Positions 1 to 8,859 of a DNA stretch of 64,000 nucleotides are shown here, in pieces (position 1 is the stretch's first letter; the number at the start of each line of letters is the position of its first letter). Under the pieces are notes generated by a model. The model saw only the letters and a program-made list of their open reading frames with translations, had not been told where the DNA came from and did no database searches. Source of the DNA: Trebonia sp963737285. Lineage in GTDB: Bacteria > Actinomycetota > Actinomycetes > Streptosporangiales > Streptosporangiaceae. The stretch is taken from contig CAVTRT010000002.1 in NCBI GenBank assembly GCA_963737285.1, positions 682,001 to 746,000 on the forward strand, read 5' to 3'. Made by a program: the position numbers and the translations under genes.

Positions 1-42
1 GAGATTGGTGGGGCTGGAGAGGCTGGAGGAATTTGTAGAAGC

Positions 43-117
43 CCGTAAGGTTTTCCGGTTCCGTAAGGTTTTCCACGTTCCCACGTGGAAAAGTCTTCGC
101 GACCGGAAAAGTCTTCG
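43..117. terminator. Long imperfect hairpin downstream of hisH
   Basis: A perfect 9-bp stem (TTTTCCACG at 69-77, CGTGGAAAA at 84-92) with a 6-base loop sits inside a larger imperfect palindrome. Each arm is itself a direct repeat with an 18-bp period: CCGTAAGGTTTTCC at 43 and 61 on the left, GGAAAAGTCTTCG at 87 and 105 on the right. It follows the hisH stop codon by about 40 bases, so it probably ends the his transcript. No T-run follows, so this role is inferred. Nothing else recognisable lies in 1-153. Confidence 0.5.
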
Positions 118-153
118 AGATAAATGGCGTGCCGACCCAGGCCGCGCAGGATG

Positions 154-822
154 TCAAAGCGTGCCGAGCCAGTTGGCGAGGACCTGGGCGCCGGCGTCGC
201 CGGACTTCTCCGGATGGAACTGAGTCGCGGACACCAGCCCGTCCTCGACCGCCGCCGCGAACGGCTCCCCGTGCTCGGCGACGGTCACACGAGGGCAGCT
301 GCCGGGCTCGCCGGTCGCGCGCGCGGCATTGAGGTCCAGGTGCGCCAACGGCCCCACGTCCCGCATCCGCAGCGCGTAGGAGTGCACGAAGTAGAACCGG
401 GTGCCCGGGTCGATCCCGGCGAACAGCGCCGAGCCCTGCGGCGGGGTGACCGTGTTCCATCCCATGTGCGGCAGCACCGGGGCGTCGAGGCGGTCGACGG
501 TGCCGGGCCAGACCTCGCAGCCCTCGGTCCGGATGCCGTGCTCGACGCCAGCCGAGAACAGCACCTGCATGCCGACGCAGATGCCGAGCACCGGGCGGCC
601 CAGCTCGATTCGCCCAGCGATGACCTTCTCGCCGCCGATGCCTCGGATGCCGGCCATGCAGGCGGCGAACGCGCCGACACCGGGCACCACGAGGCCGTCG
701 CAGCTCAGTGCCGCGTCCAGGTCCGCGGTCACCTGGACGCTCGCGCCGGCGCGAGCCAGCGCCCGCTCGGCGGAGCGGAGGTTGCCGGACCCGTAGTCCA
801 GCACCACGACGTCAGCGGCCAC
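154..822 (-). CDS. hisH: Imidazole glycerol phosphate synthase, glutamine amidotransferase subunit HisH
   Basis: HisH hydrolyses glutamine and passes ammonia to HisF, which makes imidazole glycerol phosphate and AICAR in histidine synthesis. The 222-residue product has the normal family length. It shows the class I amidotransferase triad: Cys82 in GICVGMQ and His203/Glu205 in QFHPEK, plus the N-terminal DYGSGNL and the PGVGAF oxyanion-strand motif. It is the last his gene visible here, 31 bases after hisB and in the same direction. HisA/PriA and HisF, its usual downstream neighbours, are not in the window. The strong hairpin just past the stop suggests the transcript may end here. Confidence 0.96.
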   Translation of the reverse strand: MAADVVVLDYGSGNLRSAERALARAGASVQVTADLDAALSCDGLVVPGVGAFAACMAGIRGIGGEKVIAGRIELGRPVLGICVGMQVLFSAGVEHGIRTEGCEVWPGTVDRLDAPVLPHMGWNTVTPPQGSALFAGIDPGTRFYFVHSYALRMRDVGPLAHLDLNAARATGEPGSCPRVTVAEHGEPFAAAVEDGLVSATQFHPEKSGDAGAQVLANWLGTL

Positions 823-853
823 CGGGCACCACCGCGCCCCTGCGCTCGCTCAT

Positions 854-1447
854 CTACAGGACGCCTTTCGTGGACGGGACGACGCCCGCGGCGCGCGGGT
901 CCGCGGCGGCGGCGGCGCGCAGGGCGCGAGCCACCGCCTTGAACTGGGCCTCGACGATGTGGTGCGGGTTGCGGCCGTAGAGCACGTGGACGTGCAGGCA
1001 GATCCCGGCGCAGAACGCGAGGGACTCCCAGATGTGCCTGGTCAGCGTCGTGTCATAGCTGCCGATCATGGGCGACATCCCGGCCGGCTCATCATGGACG
1101 ACGTAGGGCCGGCCCGATAGGTCGACCGCGGCCCGGACCAGAACCTCATCGAGCGGGACGAGCGCGTCGCCGAAGCGCTGGATGCCGGCCTTGTCGCCGA
1201 GCGCCTGCTTCAGCGCGGTGCCCAGCGCGATCGAGGTGTCCTCCACCGTGTGGTGCGCGTCGATCTCGATGTCGCCAACGGCCTCCACGATCAGGCCAAG
1301 CTGGCCGTGCTTGCCGAGCTGGGCCAGCATGTGGTCGAAGAACGGGACGCCTGTCGACACCTGCACCGGGCCCGGCCCGTCGAGGTCGACTTCGACGAGG
1401 AGCTTGGTTTCCTTGGTCTCGCGAGATACCCGCCCGACACGGCTCAC
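854..1447 (-). CDS. hisB: Imidazoleglycerol-phosphate dehydratase
   Basis: HisB dehydrates imidazole glycerol phosphate to imidazole acetol phosphate in histidine synthesis. The 197-residue protein is the monofunctional actinobacterial form without a histidinol-phosphatase domain. The two metal-binding signature repeats are present: HHTVEDTS at about residues 65-72 and HHIVEAQFKA at about 162-171. The substrate-loop motif GVPFFDHML lies near residue 33. The start codon directly abuts the hisC stop with no intergenic base, so the two are translationally coupled. Confidence 0.97.
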   Translation of the reverse strand: MSRVGRVSRETKETKLLVEVDLDGPGPVQVSTGVPFFDHMLAQLGKHGQLGLIVEAVGDIEIDAHHTVEDTSIALGTALKQALGDKAGIQRFGDALVPLDEVLVRAAVDLSGRPYVVHDEPAGMSPMIGSYDTTLTRHIWESLAFCAGICLHVHVLYGRNPHHIVEAQFKAVARALRAAAAADPRAAGVVPSTKGVL

Positions 1448-2512
1448 TTACAAGACCTCCGTCAGCGCGGCACGAAAGGCAGCCATTTCCGCCGGCGTGC
1501 CCACCGTCACCCGCAGCCAGCCGTCCGGGCCGGTCTCGCGGATGAGCACACCCTGGTCAAGCAGCGCCTGCCAGACCTTGTGCCGGTCGGTGAACGTGCC
1601 GAACATCACGAAGTTCGCGTCGCTGTCAGCCGCCTGCAGGTCGCGGGCACGCAGCCAGTCCACGAGCACGTCGCGCTCGGTGCGCAGCGCGTTCACGCTG
1701 GACAGCAGTTCGCCGGACGCGGCGACGGCGGCCCGCGCGACGGCCTGGGTGACCGCGGACAGGTGGTACGGCAGGCGCACGAGCAGCAGTGCCTCGACGA
1801 CCGCCGGGTCGGCGGCGAGATACCCCAGCCGGGTGCCGGCGGCCGCGAATGCCTTGGACATCGTGCGGGTGACGACGAGCCGCGGCCTGCCAGGCAGCAG
1901 CGTCAGCGCGGACGGGGTGCCGTCCCTGCCGAACTCTGCGTACGCCTCGTCGATGATCACCATGCCCGGCGCGGCGTCGTAGACGGCCTCGATGAGGTCG
2001 AGCGGGACCGCAGTGCCGGTGGGATTGTTGGGCGAGGTGATGAAGACGACATCAGGCTGAGCGGCTTGCACCTGCTCGACGGCGGTCGTTATGCCGTAAT
2101 CCTCGTCGCGTGCGCCTGAGATCCAGCTGGTACAGGTGACCTGGGAGATCAGCGGGTGCATCGCATACGACGGCTCGAAGCCCATCGCGGTCCGGCCCGG
2201 CCCGCCGAACGCCTGCAGCAACTGCTGGATGATCTCGTTCGACCCGTTGGCGGCCCAGACCTGGTCGACAGACAAGTCATGGCCGAGGTACGCCGCGAGG
2301 TCCGCCCGCAGGCCAACCGCGTCCCGGTCCGGGTAGCGGTTGAGTGTCCCGGCGACGGCGGCGACGGCATCGGCGATGGACTTGCGCAGCGCCGGACTGG
2401 GGGCGTAGGGGTTCTCGTTGGCGTTCAGCTGGTAAGGCACGTCCAGCTGCGGCGCGCCGTAGGCGTGCATGCGCCGCAGGTCGTCCCGCAGCGGCAGGTC
2501 AGCGGTGCTCAC
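1448..2512 (-). CDS. hisC: Histidinol-phosphate aminotransferase
   Basis: HisC transfers an amino group from glutamate to imidazole acetol phosphate, giving histidinol phosphate. The 354-residue protein is a class I/II PLP aminotransferase. Lys220 in TRTMSKAF is the Schiff-base residue, PNNPTG at about 161-166 and DEAY at about 188-191 contact the cofactor, and NANENPY lies near the N-terminus. The gene overlaps the end of hisD by 4 bases and runs straight into hisB, as in a coupled his operon. Confidence 0.97.
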   Translation of the reverse strand: MSTADLPLRDDLRRMHAYGAPQLDVPYQLNANENPYAPSPALRKSIADAVAAVAGTLNRYPDRDAVGLRADLAAYLGHDLSVDQVWAANGSNEIIQQLLQAFGGPGRTAMGFEPSYAMHPLISQVTCTSWISGARDEDYGITTAVEQVQAAQPDVVFITSPNNPTGTAVPLDLIEAVYDAAPGMVIIDEAYAEFGRDGTPSALTLLPGRPRLVVTRTMSKAFAAAGTRLGYLAADPAVVEALLLVRLPYHLSAVTQAVARAAVAASGELLSSVNALRTERDVLVDWLRARDLQAADSDANFVMFGTFTDRHKVWQALLDQGVLIRETGPDGWLRVTVGTPAEMAAFRAALTEVL

Positions 2513-3861
2513 TTGCTGTTATTCCCTTCGGCAGTGCTGGCGGGCACTCGGATCCGGACGGCGGCGACGTGAGCGGCGAGGTCCTCGGCGCCGCCCAGTG
2601 CGTCGACGTACGGTGCGACATCGCGCAGCGAGTCCTCAGTGCACTCGATGACGTTGACGACCCTCAGGTACGGGTGGACCGACAGGCCGCTGGTGTGCCG
2701 GGCGGTGCCGCCGGTCGGCAGCACGTGATTGGACCCCGCTAGGTAGTCCCCCAGCGAGACCGGCGTGAAGGAACCGAGGAAGATGGCCCCGGCGTTCCGG
2801 ATCCGCAACGACACCTTCGCGGCATCCTCGGTCTGGATCTCCAGGTGCTCGGGCGCCCAGACGTCACAGATCGCGACGGCCGCGTCGATGTCGTCGGCGA
2901 AGACATACCCGGCCTGGCCGCGCAGCGCCGTCTCGACGCGCTCACGGTGCCGAGTGGTCTCGAGCTGGCGGGCAAGCTCCTCGTCGACCCGGTCGGGCAG
3001 CGTCGGGTCGGTGGTGATGAGCAGGCAGCCGGCATTCTCGTCGTGCTCAGCCTGGCCGATCAGGTCAGCGGCGATGAACCTCGGGTCGGCGCTGTGGTCG
3101 GCGATGACAGCGATCTCGGTCGGCCCGGCCTCGCCGTCGATGCCGACGACGCCTTGCAGCAGCCGCTTGGCGGCGGCGACGTAGATGTTGCCCGGCCCGG
3201 TGATCACGTCGACGGCAGCGATCTCGCCGGTGCCGTAGGCAAGGGCCGCGAGCGCCTGCGCCCCGCCGACCGCATGCACCTCGGTGACGCCGAGCAGTCC
3301 GCACGCGGCGAGGATCACCGGATGCGGCAGGCCGTTGTTATCCTGCTGCGGCGGCGAGGCCACGACGACCTGTTCCACGCCAGCCGCCTGCGCGGGCACC
3401 ACGTTCATCACGACCGAGCTCGGGTAGGCGACCAGCCCGCCGGGCACGTAGACTCCGGCCCGGCTGACCGGAACGTAGCGGGTCGACACGGTCAGTCCTC
3501 GGGCGGGGGCCGTGTCCGACTGGGCCGGCATCTGCGCCTCGTGGACGACGCGGGCCCGGCGCACCGCCTCCAGCAGGGCGGCCCGGACATCGGGGTCGAG
3601 CGCCGCCAGGGCGTCATCGATGGCTTCCTGGGAGACCCTCGTGGTCTCCAGGTCGACCCCGTCAAACCGCTTCGTGTACTCGCGGACCGCTTCCCCGCCA
3701 CGATGGCGGATGTCCTCGCAGATGGGCCGTACCTTCTCCAGCGCGGCCGAGACGTCGAACGCTGCTCGTGGCAGCACGCCGTCGAGGGCGGCACGGGTAA
3801 GGTCGGCGGCACCGCGGCCGCGCAGGTCAGTGCGAGAGATAAGGACGAGTTCCGCAGTCAC
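2509..3861 (-). CDS. hisD: Histidinol dehydrogenase
   Basis: HisD oxidises histidinol to histidine in two NAD-dependent, zinc-dependent steps. The 450-residue product has the normal length. Family landmarks include GPGNIYVAAAKR, the catalytic-region GQAEHDE, APEHLEI and the C-terminal GGTARHTSGLSV. It is the first his gene in the visible operon and lies only 9 bases downstream of the membrane-protein gene on the same strand, so the two may share a transcript. Confidence 0.97.
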   Translation of the reverse strand: MTAELVLISRTDLRGRGAADLTRAALDGVLPRAAFDVSAALEKVRPICEDIRHRGGEAVREYTKRFDGVDLETTRVSQEAIDDALAALDPDVRAALLEAVRRARVVHEAQMPAQSDTAPARGLTVSTRYVPVSRAGVYVPGGLVAYPSSVVMNVVPAQAAGVEQVVVASPPQQDNNGLPHPVILAACGLLGVTEVHAVGGAQALAALAYGTGEIAAVDVITGPGNIYVAAAKRLLQGVVGIDGEAGPTEIAVIADHSADPRFIAADLIGQAEHDENAGCLLITTDPTLPDRVDEELARQLETTRHRERVETALRGQAGYVFADDIDAAVAICDVWAPEHLEIQTEDAAKVSLRIRNAGAIFLGSFTPVSLGDYLAGSNHVLPTGGTARHTSGLSVHPYLRVVNVIECTEDSLRDVAPYVDALGGAEDLAAHVAAVRIRVPASTAEGNNSK

Positions 3862-3870
3862 CCGCCTAGT

Positions 3871-4467
3871 CTACGGAGCAGTCTGGCCCTCGGGGGCGGC
3901 CCCTGCCAGCTCGGGTCCCTCGGATTCGCGACTGCGGCCGACCTCGGCCACCACGATGACGATGGAGGTGAGCAGCGGCCAGAACGCCAGCGCGCTCTTG
4001 GCCCCCAGCAGAAGCGACGCGTTGAACCTGGCGCCCACGGCGGCGCTCGCCAGCTCGTGCTGATAGGCCCCCTGCCCGATCTGCTGGCCGAGCCAGAGCA
4101 TCACGTAGCTGCCGGCGACCGCGCCGGCGATCAGCCCGATGGTGACGGCGATCCTGGTCAGGCCCTCTTGCCGGGCGATCCCGACCCGGTAGCCGATCAC
4201 GCCGGTGAGCAGGCCAGCGACTGCCGCGACCACGCAGAACCACCCGTCGGCCCCGATGAACGCCCGCGTCTCGGCGTTCACCACCTCGGCGGTGCCCGCG
4301 CTGATCTCCTGCAGGACCACCCGCGGCGCGATCTCGCTCCAGGCCAGCCCGCCAGCAAGACCGAGCAGGGCGCTGCCCGCCAGGGCCACCACCAGCCCGA
4401 TGAGTGCCCGTTGCCTCATCACACCTGCCGTCCGTGTCGTCAGTGGGTCATACCCCCGCCTCCGCAT
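3871..4467 (-). CDS. Small integral membrane protein with four predicted helices
   Basis: I do not recognise a named family. The product (198 residues from the first ATG) has four clear hydrophobic segments at roughly residues 20-43, 75-95, 105-125 and 155-178, and a polar Glu/Gly-rich tail. A second in-frame ATG at 4419 would start directly before the first helix, and neither start has a convincing ribosome binding site. It ends 9 bases before hisD on the same strand. Small membrane proteins next to his genes are common in actinomycetes, but a link to histidine transport is not shown by the sequence. Confidence 0.7.
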   Translation of the reverse strand: MRRRGYDPLTTRTAGVMRQRALIGLVVALAGSALLGLAGGLAWSEIAPRVVLQEISAGTAEVVNAETRAFIGADGWFCVVAAVAGLLTGVIGYRVGIARQEGLTRIAVTIGLIAGAVAGSYVMLWLGQQIGQGAYQHELASAAVGARFNASLLLGAKSALAFWPLLTSIVIVVAEVGRSRESEGPELAGAAPEGQTAP

Positions 4468-4568
4468 GCGGGGTCGGCTAACAGTAGCCGTTTTAACCCG
4501 AATATGGCGGGCAGTGGAAACGGCGCTGTGCCGCCCTGGAAGGTCCCCTAGGCCTCTTGGAGGTCATC

Positions 4569-5405
4569 ATGCCCGCCGGAGCCGTCCTCACCATCATCAT
4601 CGTCTGCGTGCTTATCGCCATCGCGGCGGGGACCGCGGCGACGCTCGAACTGCGCCTGCTGGCGACCCGTCGCCAGTTCGGGCCGGAGTACGACCGACTG
4701 GCCCGCCAGGTGGGCCCCCGGCGCGCGCGGGCCGAGCTCATCGTCCGCAAGCGGCACGTCGCCGGGCTTGACCTGCGCCCCCTTCCGCCGCAGCGTTCCC
4801 GTGAGCTGCTTTCCCAATGGGACTCGGTTCAGGAGCACTTCGTTGAGGCCCCCGCCGAGGCTGTGACGACCGCGGCCGAGCTCGTGCTAAGCGCGGCCTC
4901 AGAACGCGGCTACCCGGCTGGGGACCGGGAGCAACTGCTGGCGGACCTGTCGGTCGCGCACCCCCGCCAGCTGGACAGCTTCCGGCGGGCGGAGCAGACG
5001 GCGGCGGACCTGGCGACCGCTTCCACCGAGGACCTGCGCCAAGCCGTGCTGGGATACCGCGCGCTGTTTTACGAGCTGACCGCCGGCCGCTCTAGTGCGG
5101 GCCGCCCTGACGCGGGCCGCTCTAGTGCGGGCCGCCCTGACGCGGGCCGCTCGGACGCCCCGGTCTCCGGCGGCAGGCGTCTGCCCTGGGCGGGCGCCAT
5201 CGCGGGCGGCGCACTGGCGCGCAAGGCCCGGCGGCCACCCACCCAGCCCCAGCCCCAGCCGCGCGGGCGAGCGCCCCGCGTCCGGCTGGCCACGCCACGG
5301 CTCCGCCTGCGCACGCCTCGGCTGCCACGCGTGCCCCACCCGAATGTGCCCCGGCTGGGCCGGGGGTCGCGTCCCTCGAAGCGTCAAGGAGCGAACCAGG
5401 CATGA
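4569..5405 (+). CDS. Membrane-anchored protein with basic Pro/Arg-rich tail, unknown function
   Basis: The ATG at 4569 is chosen because GGAGG at 4559-4563 sits at ideal spacing; a TTG four codons upstream lies within that site. The 278-residue product has one N-terminal hydrophobic segment (about residues 5-25), a Glu/Ala-rich helical domain to about residue 180, a tandem decapeptide repeat, and a strongly basic Pro/Arg tail of about 80 residues. The next gene overlaps it by 4 bases and shares the pattern of a helical region ending in 'LR-AVLGYRALF' or 'LRQALLTYQALF', so the two look like diverged relatives. Function is unknown. Confidence 0.7.
   Translation: MPAGAVLTIIIVCVLIAIAAGTAATLELRLLATRRQFGPEYDRLARQVGPRRARAELIVRKRHVAGLDLRPLPPQRSRELLSQWDSVQEHFVEAPAEAVTTAAELVLSAASERGYPAGDREQLLADLSVAHPRQLDSFRRAEQTAADLATASTEDLRQAVLGYRALFYELTAGRSSAGRPDAGRSSAGRPDAGRSDAPVSGGRRLPWAGAIAGGALARKARRPPTQPQPQPRGRAPRVRLATPRLRLRTPRLPRVPHPNVPRLGRGSRPSKRQGANQA
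5085..5159 (+). repeat. 30-bp in-frame tandem repeat
   Basis: A 30-bp unit beginning GGCCGCTCTAGTGCGG occurs twice exactly (5085-5114, 5115-5144), followed by a partial third copy. It encodes a repeated decapeptide GRSSAGRPDA between the helical domain and basic tail of the surrounding protein. A length-variable hinge is the likely result. Confidence 0.9.
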
Positions 5406-5800
5406 CCGAATCCCCGAATGGGCCGATCGCGCTGCAGACGGTCCCCGCCACGACACTGCCCGTCCAGGCAGTACCCGTCCAGGCGGATCCTGTCCAGGCG
5501 GATCCTGTCCAGGACCGGCGGCTGCCGGCTGTTGATGACGAGGGACCGTTGCTCGCTGACACCGAAGAACTGCGATCGGACTGGCAGGCGATCAAGGCCG
5601 GGTTCATCGACAGCCCGCGCGACTCGGTCGCGCAGGCCGAGAACGTCATCGACGAGGTCATCGACAAGCTCGTCGCGGTACTGCGTGCCCGGCAGGACCG
5701 GACCCGCGACACCTGGGATCGCGACGGCCGCGACACCGAGTCGCTGCGCCAGGCACTGCTGACCTACCAGGCACTGTTCAACCGGATCATCGCCTTGTAA
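5402..5800 (+). CDS. Small helical protein coupled to the upstream membrane protein
   Basis: The ATG at 5402 overlaps the upstream TGA (ATGA), so translation is coupled. The 132-residue product has no signal peptide or membrane segment. Its first 40 residues contain a VPVQA/DPVQA pentapeptide repeat encoded by 15-bp units around 5460-5510. The rest is a predicted helical domain ending in a motif like that of the preceding gene. Sequence alone gives no function; a paired complex with the membrane-anchored neighbour is inference. Confidence 0.65.
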   Translation: MTESPNGPIALQTVPATTLPVQAVPVQADPVQADPVQDRRLPAVDDEGPLLADTEELRSDWQAIKAGFIDSPRDSVAQAENVIDEVIDKLVAVLRARQDRTRDTWDRDGRDTESLRQALLTYQALFNRIIAL

Positions 5801-5813
5801 GGAGGCAAGCACC

Positions 5814-5840
5814 ATGGGTGACTCCATCTCCGGCGACTAA
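5814..5840 (+). pseudogene. Eight-codon stub, probable truncated third operon gene
   Basis: A strong GGAGG (5801-5805) precedes ATG at 5814, but the frame encodes only MGDSISGD before TAA. The sequence after it loses the coupled-gene pattern, and recombinase fragments start about 120 bases later. The simplest reading is the 5' end of a third gene cut off where the mobile island begins. A genuine minigene cannot be excluded. Confidence 0.45.
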
Positions 5841-5963
5841 CCGCCACTCAAAGGCTCCCGGCAGCCGGGGCAACTCCCGGCGACCCGCCTCCAGGCCGGA
5901 CACCAGCACAGGCAAGGCGACCATCGGCCGACCTCCGATCATGCGCGGCCCGGCAAGTCGCCA

Positions 5964-6200
5964 TCGGACAGGACGAGGCCGAAGAGGTTCGCGCCCTCGA
6001 CGGTGGCGCATTGCGAGACGGTCTGCCGCAGCTTCTACGGCTACCACCTGGACGTGGGGACCGGGCCGATCGTGAACCCGTTCCCGCTGGCCAGGAGCGG
6101 CCGGGCGCACGCGCATCACAACCAGGCCCGTCCTGCGGGAGCCGGCACCTGGCTACCGTGCGGAGAGCCTGGACGTGCTGTTCGGGAAGGGCCGCTGGTG
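5964..6200 (+). pseudogene. Left Tn554-like copy: tnpA fragments
   Basis: The translation here matches two separated parts of the right-copy tnpA. Positions 5964-6123 encode the segment APSTVAHCETVCRSF through the PFPLARSGRAHAHH motif. Positions 6124-6200 then jump to the extreme C-terminus, ending in the same FGKGRW and TGGTGA junction. The catalytic domain with Arg, His and Tyr is deleted, so no recombinase can be made. Similarity is to the copy at 12060-12200 and 12820-12901 in this window. Confidence 0.85.
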
Positions 6201-7105
6201 ACCGCCACTGCGGTGACCGCGCCAGCGGCTGCCCCTGGCCTGCGGCGACGTCATCCGCTCTGGGCTGCCCTGGCTGCTGGCCACGTCCTTCCCCAGGAGG
6301 GTCGCCGCCGAGATGGGCCGGGCCCGTGATCCCGCGGGGATCACGGCCCTGAACGCGCTGCGGGAGGCCAGCACGAGAGGGAGGTCCACCTTCGATCCCG
6401 CGCTGGAGCGGGTCGCGATCATCATGGCCGCCAAGGGCGGCCTGGTCGCCGCCATCACCCCCGGCGACTGCATCGAGCTGCTGGACTGCTGCCGGGCCGT
6501 GTTCGCCCCCAGGGCCCGCAACAACAACCTGTTCAGCCCGTTCCTCTACGAGCTCCTGTCCGCAGCTGGGGCCTTCCCGCCCGCCGCGCCGGCCACGGTC
6601 CGGATGTTCAGCACCAAGTTCGGCGGGCAGCTCACCGTCGAGCAGCTCGTCGACCGCTACGACATCGCCTGCCGCCCGGTCCGCGACCTGCTCGTGGACT
6701 ACCTGCGCGAGCGCCAGCCCGCCATCGACTACAACACCCTCAGCAAGCTGGCCTCGGCCCTGGTCCCCTGCTTCTGGAAGGACCTGGAAGCCCACCACCC
6801 CGGCATCAGCTCCCTGCACCTGCCGCCCGGCATCGCCGCCGGGTGGAAGAAGCGCATCCAGGCAAGGACCATCCGCACTCCCGGCGGCGGCGAGCAGGTC
6901 GTCGCCCGCCAGTCAGCCGACGACGCGCTGATGGCCGTCCGCGGGTTCTACCTCGACCTCGCCCAGTGGGCCCTGGACGACCCCGCCCGCTGGGGACCGT
7001 GGGCCGTGCCCTGCCCCATCCGCGCCAGCGACATCCACTACACCCGGCAGAAGGCCCGGACCAAGGCCCGCATGGACGCCCGGACCCGCGAGCGGGCCGG
7101 CTTGC
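6198..7105 (+). pseudogene. Left Tn554-like copy: tnpB N-terminal and middle part
   Basis: This piece begins with the same GTG overlap to tnpA as the right copy. It has lost about 360 bases of the N-terminal region, then follows the right-copy tnpB closely from about 6240 to 7100 (for example MGRARDPAGI, GDCIELLDCCR and DLAQWALDDPARWGPW). The match stops near 7105, where a fragment in inverted orientation starts. It is a remnant of a TnpB-type tyrosine recombinase and cannot be functional. Confidence 0.85.
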
Positions 7106-7409
7106 CCGCCACCAGCATCCACCGGCAGAAGTCACGGGCCTCGATCCTCGTCGCCCGGTCCCACGGCACCTCAACCGCCCAGAGGAACCGGAACCAGCGG
7201 AGAAGATCATTCCCGTAGGACCGCAGTGTCGCCTCCGACCGGCTCGCGGCCTGAAGGTCACGGAAGAACTCCGCGACCGCCGCCACGGACTCGCCATCAG
7301 CATCAACGATCCGGTAAGGCTCCCACTGGTCCCCGGTCTCCTGAAGCGCACCGGCAAGCGGGACCGCCAGCGCCGCCAGATCCCGGACCACATCCTGATC
7401 TCTGATCAC
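7100..7409 (-). pseudogene. Inverted tnpA N-terminal fragment from a related element
   Basis: The minus-strand frame from ATG at 7409 encodes about 100 residues clearly related to the start of the right-copy TnpA: GALQETGDQWEPYR against GALVETGDLWEPYR, and RWFRFLWAVEVPWDRATR against the equivalent stretch. Identity is partial, so it came from a different family member. It ends abruptly near 7100 inside tnpB sequence. Upstream of its start, at 7470-7482, lies the same 13-bp terminal sequence found at the left end of the right copy. Confidence 0.8.
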
Positions 7410-7482
7410 GAGCAGGGACCATAGCCACTCTGTTCAGTATTTGCCCCTGAAATGCGAAAACTAGCTATTTAGTTCAGTCAAC

Positions 7483-8320
7483 GGGTATCAGCCCGGAGCT
7501 CGCCGACGCCCTGTCCGCGATCATCACCCGGGTCCGCGGCACCAACGGCACCGTCCCACTGGCCCCCGTCTACGACACCCACGAGCGAACCTGGAACCCC
7601 CCGATGCCCCTGCTGTTCCAGCGGCGCATCGGCCTGGAGGACCGCCCCATTTCTGGCGGCAGCATCCGCGGCCTCGTCCGCGACGCCCTCACCGCCACCG
7701 GCATCACCGGCACCGACGGCAAGCCCCTGAACTTCCAGCCCCACGACTTCCGCAGGCTCTTCACCACCGACGCCATCCTCAACGGCATGCCACCCCACAT
7801 CGCCCAGCTCATCCTCGGCCACGCCGACATAAACACCACCATGGGCTACAAGACCGCCTACCCCCAGGAAGCCATCCGCGGCCACCGCGCCTTCATCGCC
7901 CAGCGCAGGGCCGCCCGCCCCAGCGAGGAATACCGCACCCCCACCGACGCCGAATGGGACGAGTTCCTCGGCCACTTCCAACGCCGCCGCGTAGCACTCG
8001 GTGACTGCGGGCGCGCATACTCGACTAGCTGCATTCACGAGCACTCCTGCATACGGTGCCCCCTCCTCCGCATCGACCCAGCCCAGCGCCACCGCCTCGA
8101 AGAGATCCGCGACAACCTCCACGCCCGCATCACCGAAGCCGAACGCGAAGGCTGGACCGGCGAGGCCGAAGGACTCAGGGTCAGCCTCGCCGCCGCCACC
8201 AGCAAGCTCGCCCAGGCCGACGCCACCACCGCGCGCCGCGCCGAGCACGTCCACCTCGGCATCCCCGCCTACCGCGACATCGCCGCAACCCTAACCGCAG
8301 GAAGCCCCAATGGACACTGA
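7483..8320 (+). pseudogene. Left Tn554-like copy: tnpB C-terminal catalytic part
   Basis: From about 7483 the plus strand again matches the right-copy TnpB, beginning at PELADALSAIITRV and continuing to the end. The piece keeps the HxxR box (HDFRRLF), the LGHADINTTMGY box with the candidate nucleophile Tyr, and the Cys-rich tail CIHEHSCIRCPL. The first catalytic Arg region is missing, replaced by the inverted fragment, so it is inactive. It overlaps tnpC by about 11 bases, as in the right copy. Confidence 0.85.
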
Positions 8321-8696
8321 CAACCTCGCCACCGCCCTCCGCGCCTGCGCCACCGGGATCTACGCGGTTGAGGCTGGCGTCGCCCTCCTCATCGGCAACG
8401 GCACGTTCCTGCGCCGCGATGACTTCACCGCCAGGTTCATCGAGCACGGCACTAGCGGCGGTATCGCCACGGCAGCCATCGACTGGCAGGCCGCCGTCAC
8501 CTCCCTCGCCGCGGGCGGCCTCCCATGCTCCGGCGGCGAACGCCGCATCCCCCAACTCGCCGCCAGCCTTGCCGCAGGCACCCCAGTCAGCCTCCACGAC
8601 ACCGTCATCGGCCTCGACAACGACAACACCGCCAGGCTGATCGCCGCGATCAGTCACGCAGCAGGAAAACGGCTCGACAGAAATGCATACCAATAA
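8310..8696 (+). CDS. TnpC-like small protein, left copy
   Basis: This intact 128-residue frame is closely related to the 123-residue product of the right copy at 15366-15737 (shared ALRACATGIY, EAGVALLI, NGTFLRRDDF and CSGGERR). In Tn554 the third transposition gene, tnpC, encodes a small accessory protein of about 125 residues after the two recombinases. Position, size and overlap with tnpB support the same role here. It has no catalytic residues. It survives intact although its tnpA and tnpB partners are wrecked. Confidence 0.7.
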   Translation: MDTDNLATALRACATGIYAVEAGVALLIGNGTFLRRDDFTARFIEHGTSGGIATAAIDWQAAVTSLAAGGLPCSGGERRIPQLAASLAAGTPVSLHDTVIGLDNDNTARLIAAISHAAGKRLDRNAYQ

Positions 8697-8859
8697 CTGG
8701 CCATCGCTCTCCCGCAGCCTCGCGCTACCCTGTCCACAGCTCGGGCGTCGCGTCTGATTCACTGAGATTCTCCGCCTTATAACACTATGGCGATGCCCGT
8801 CACCCTCTCGCGATATATTCGCTGACGCCAATTCGTGTCGATGCCCGCGAAGGGCTTGG

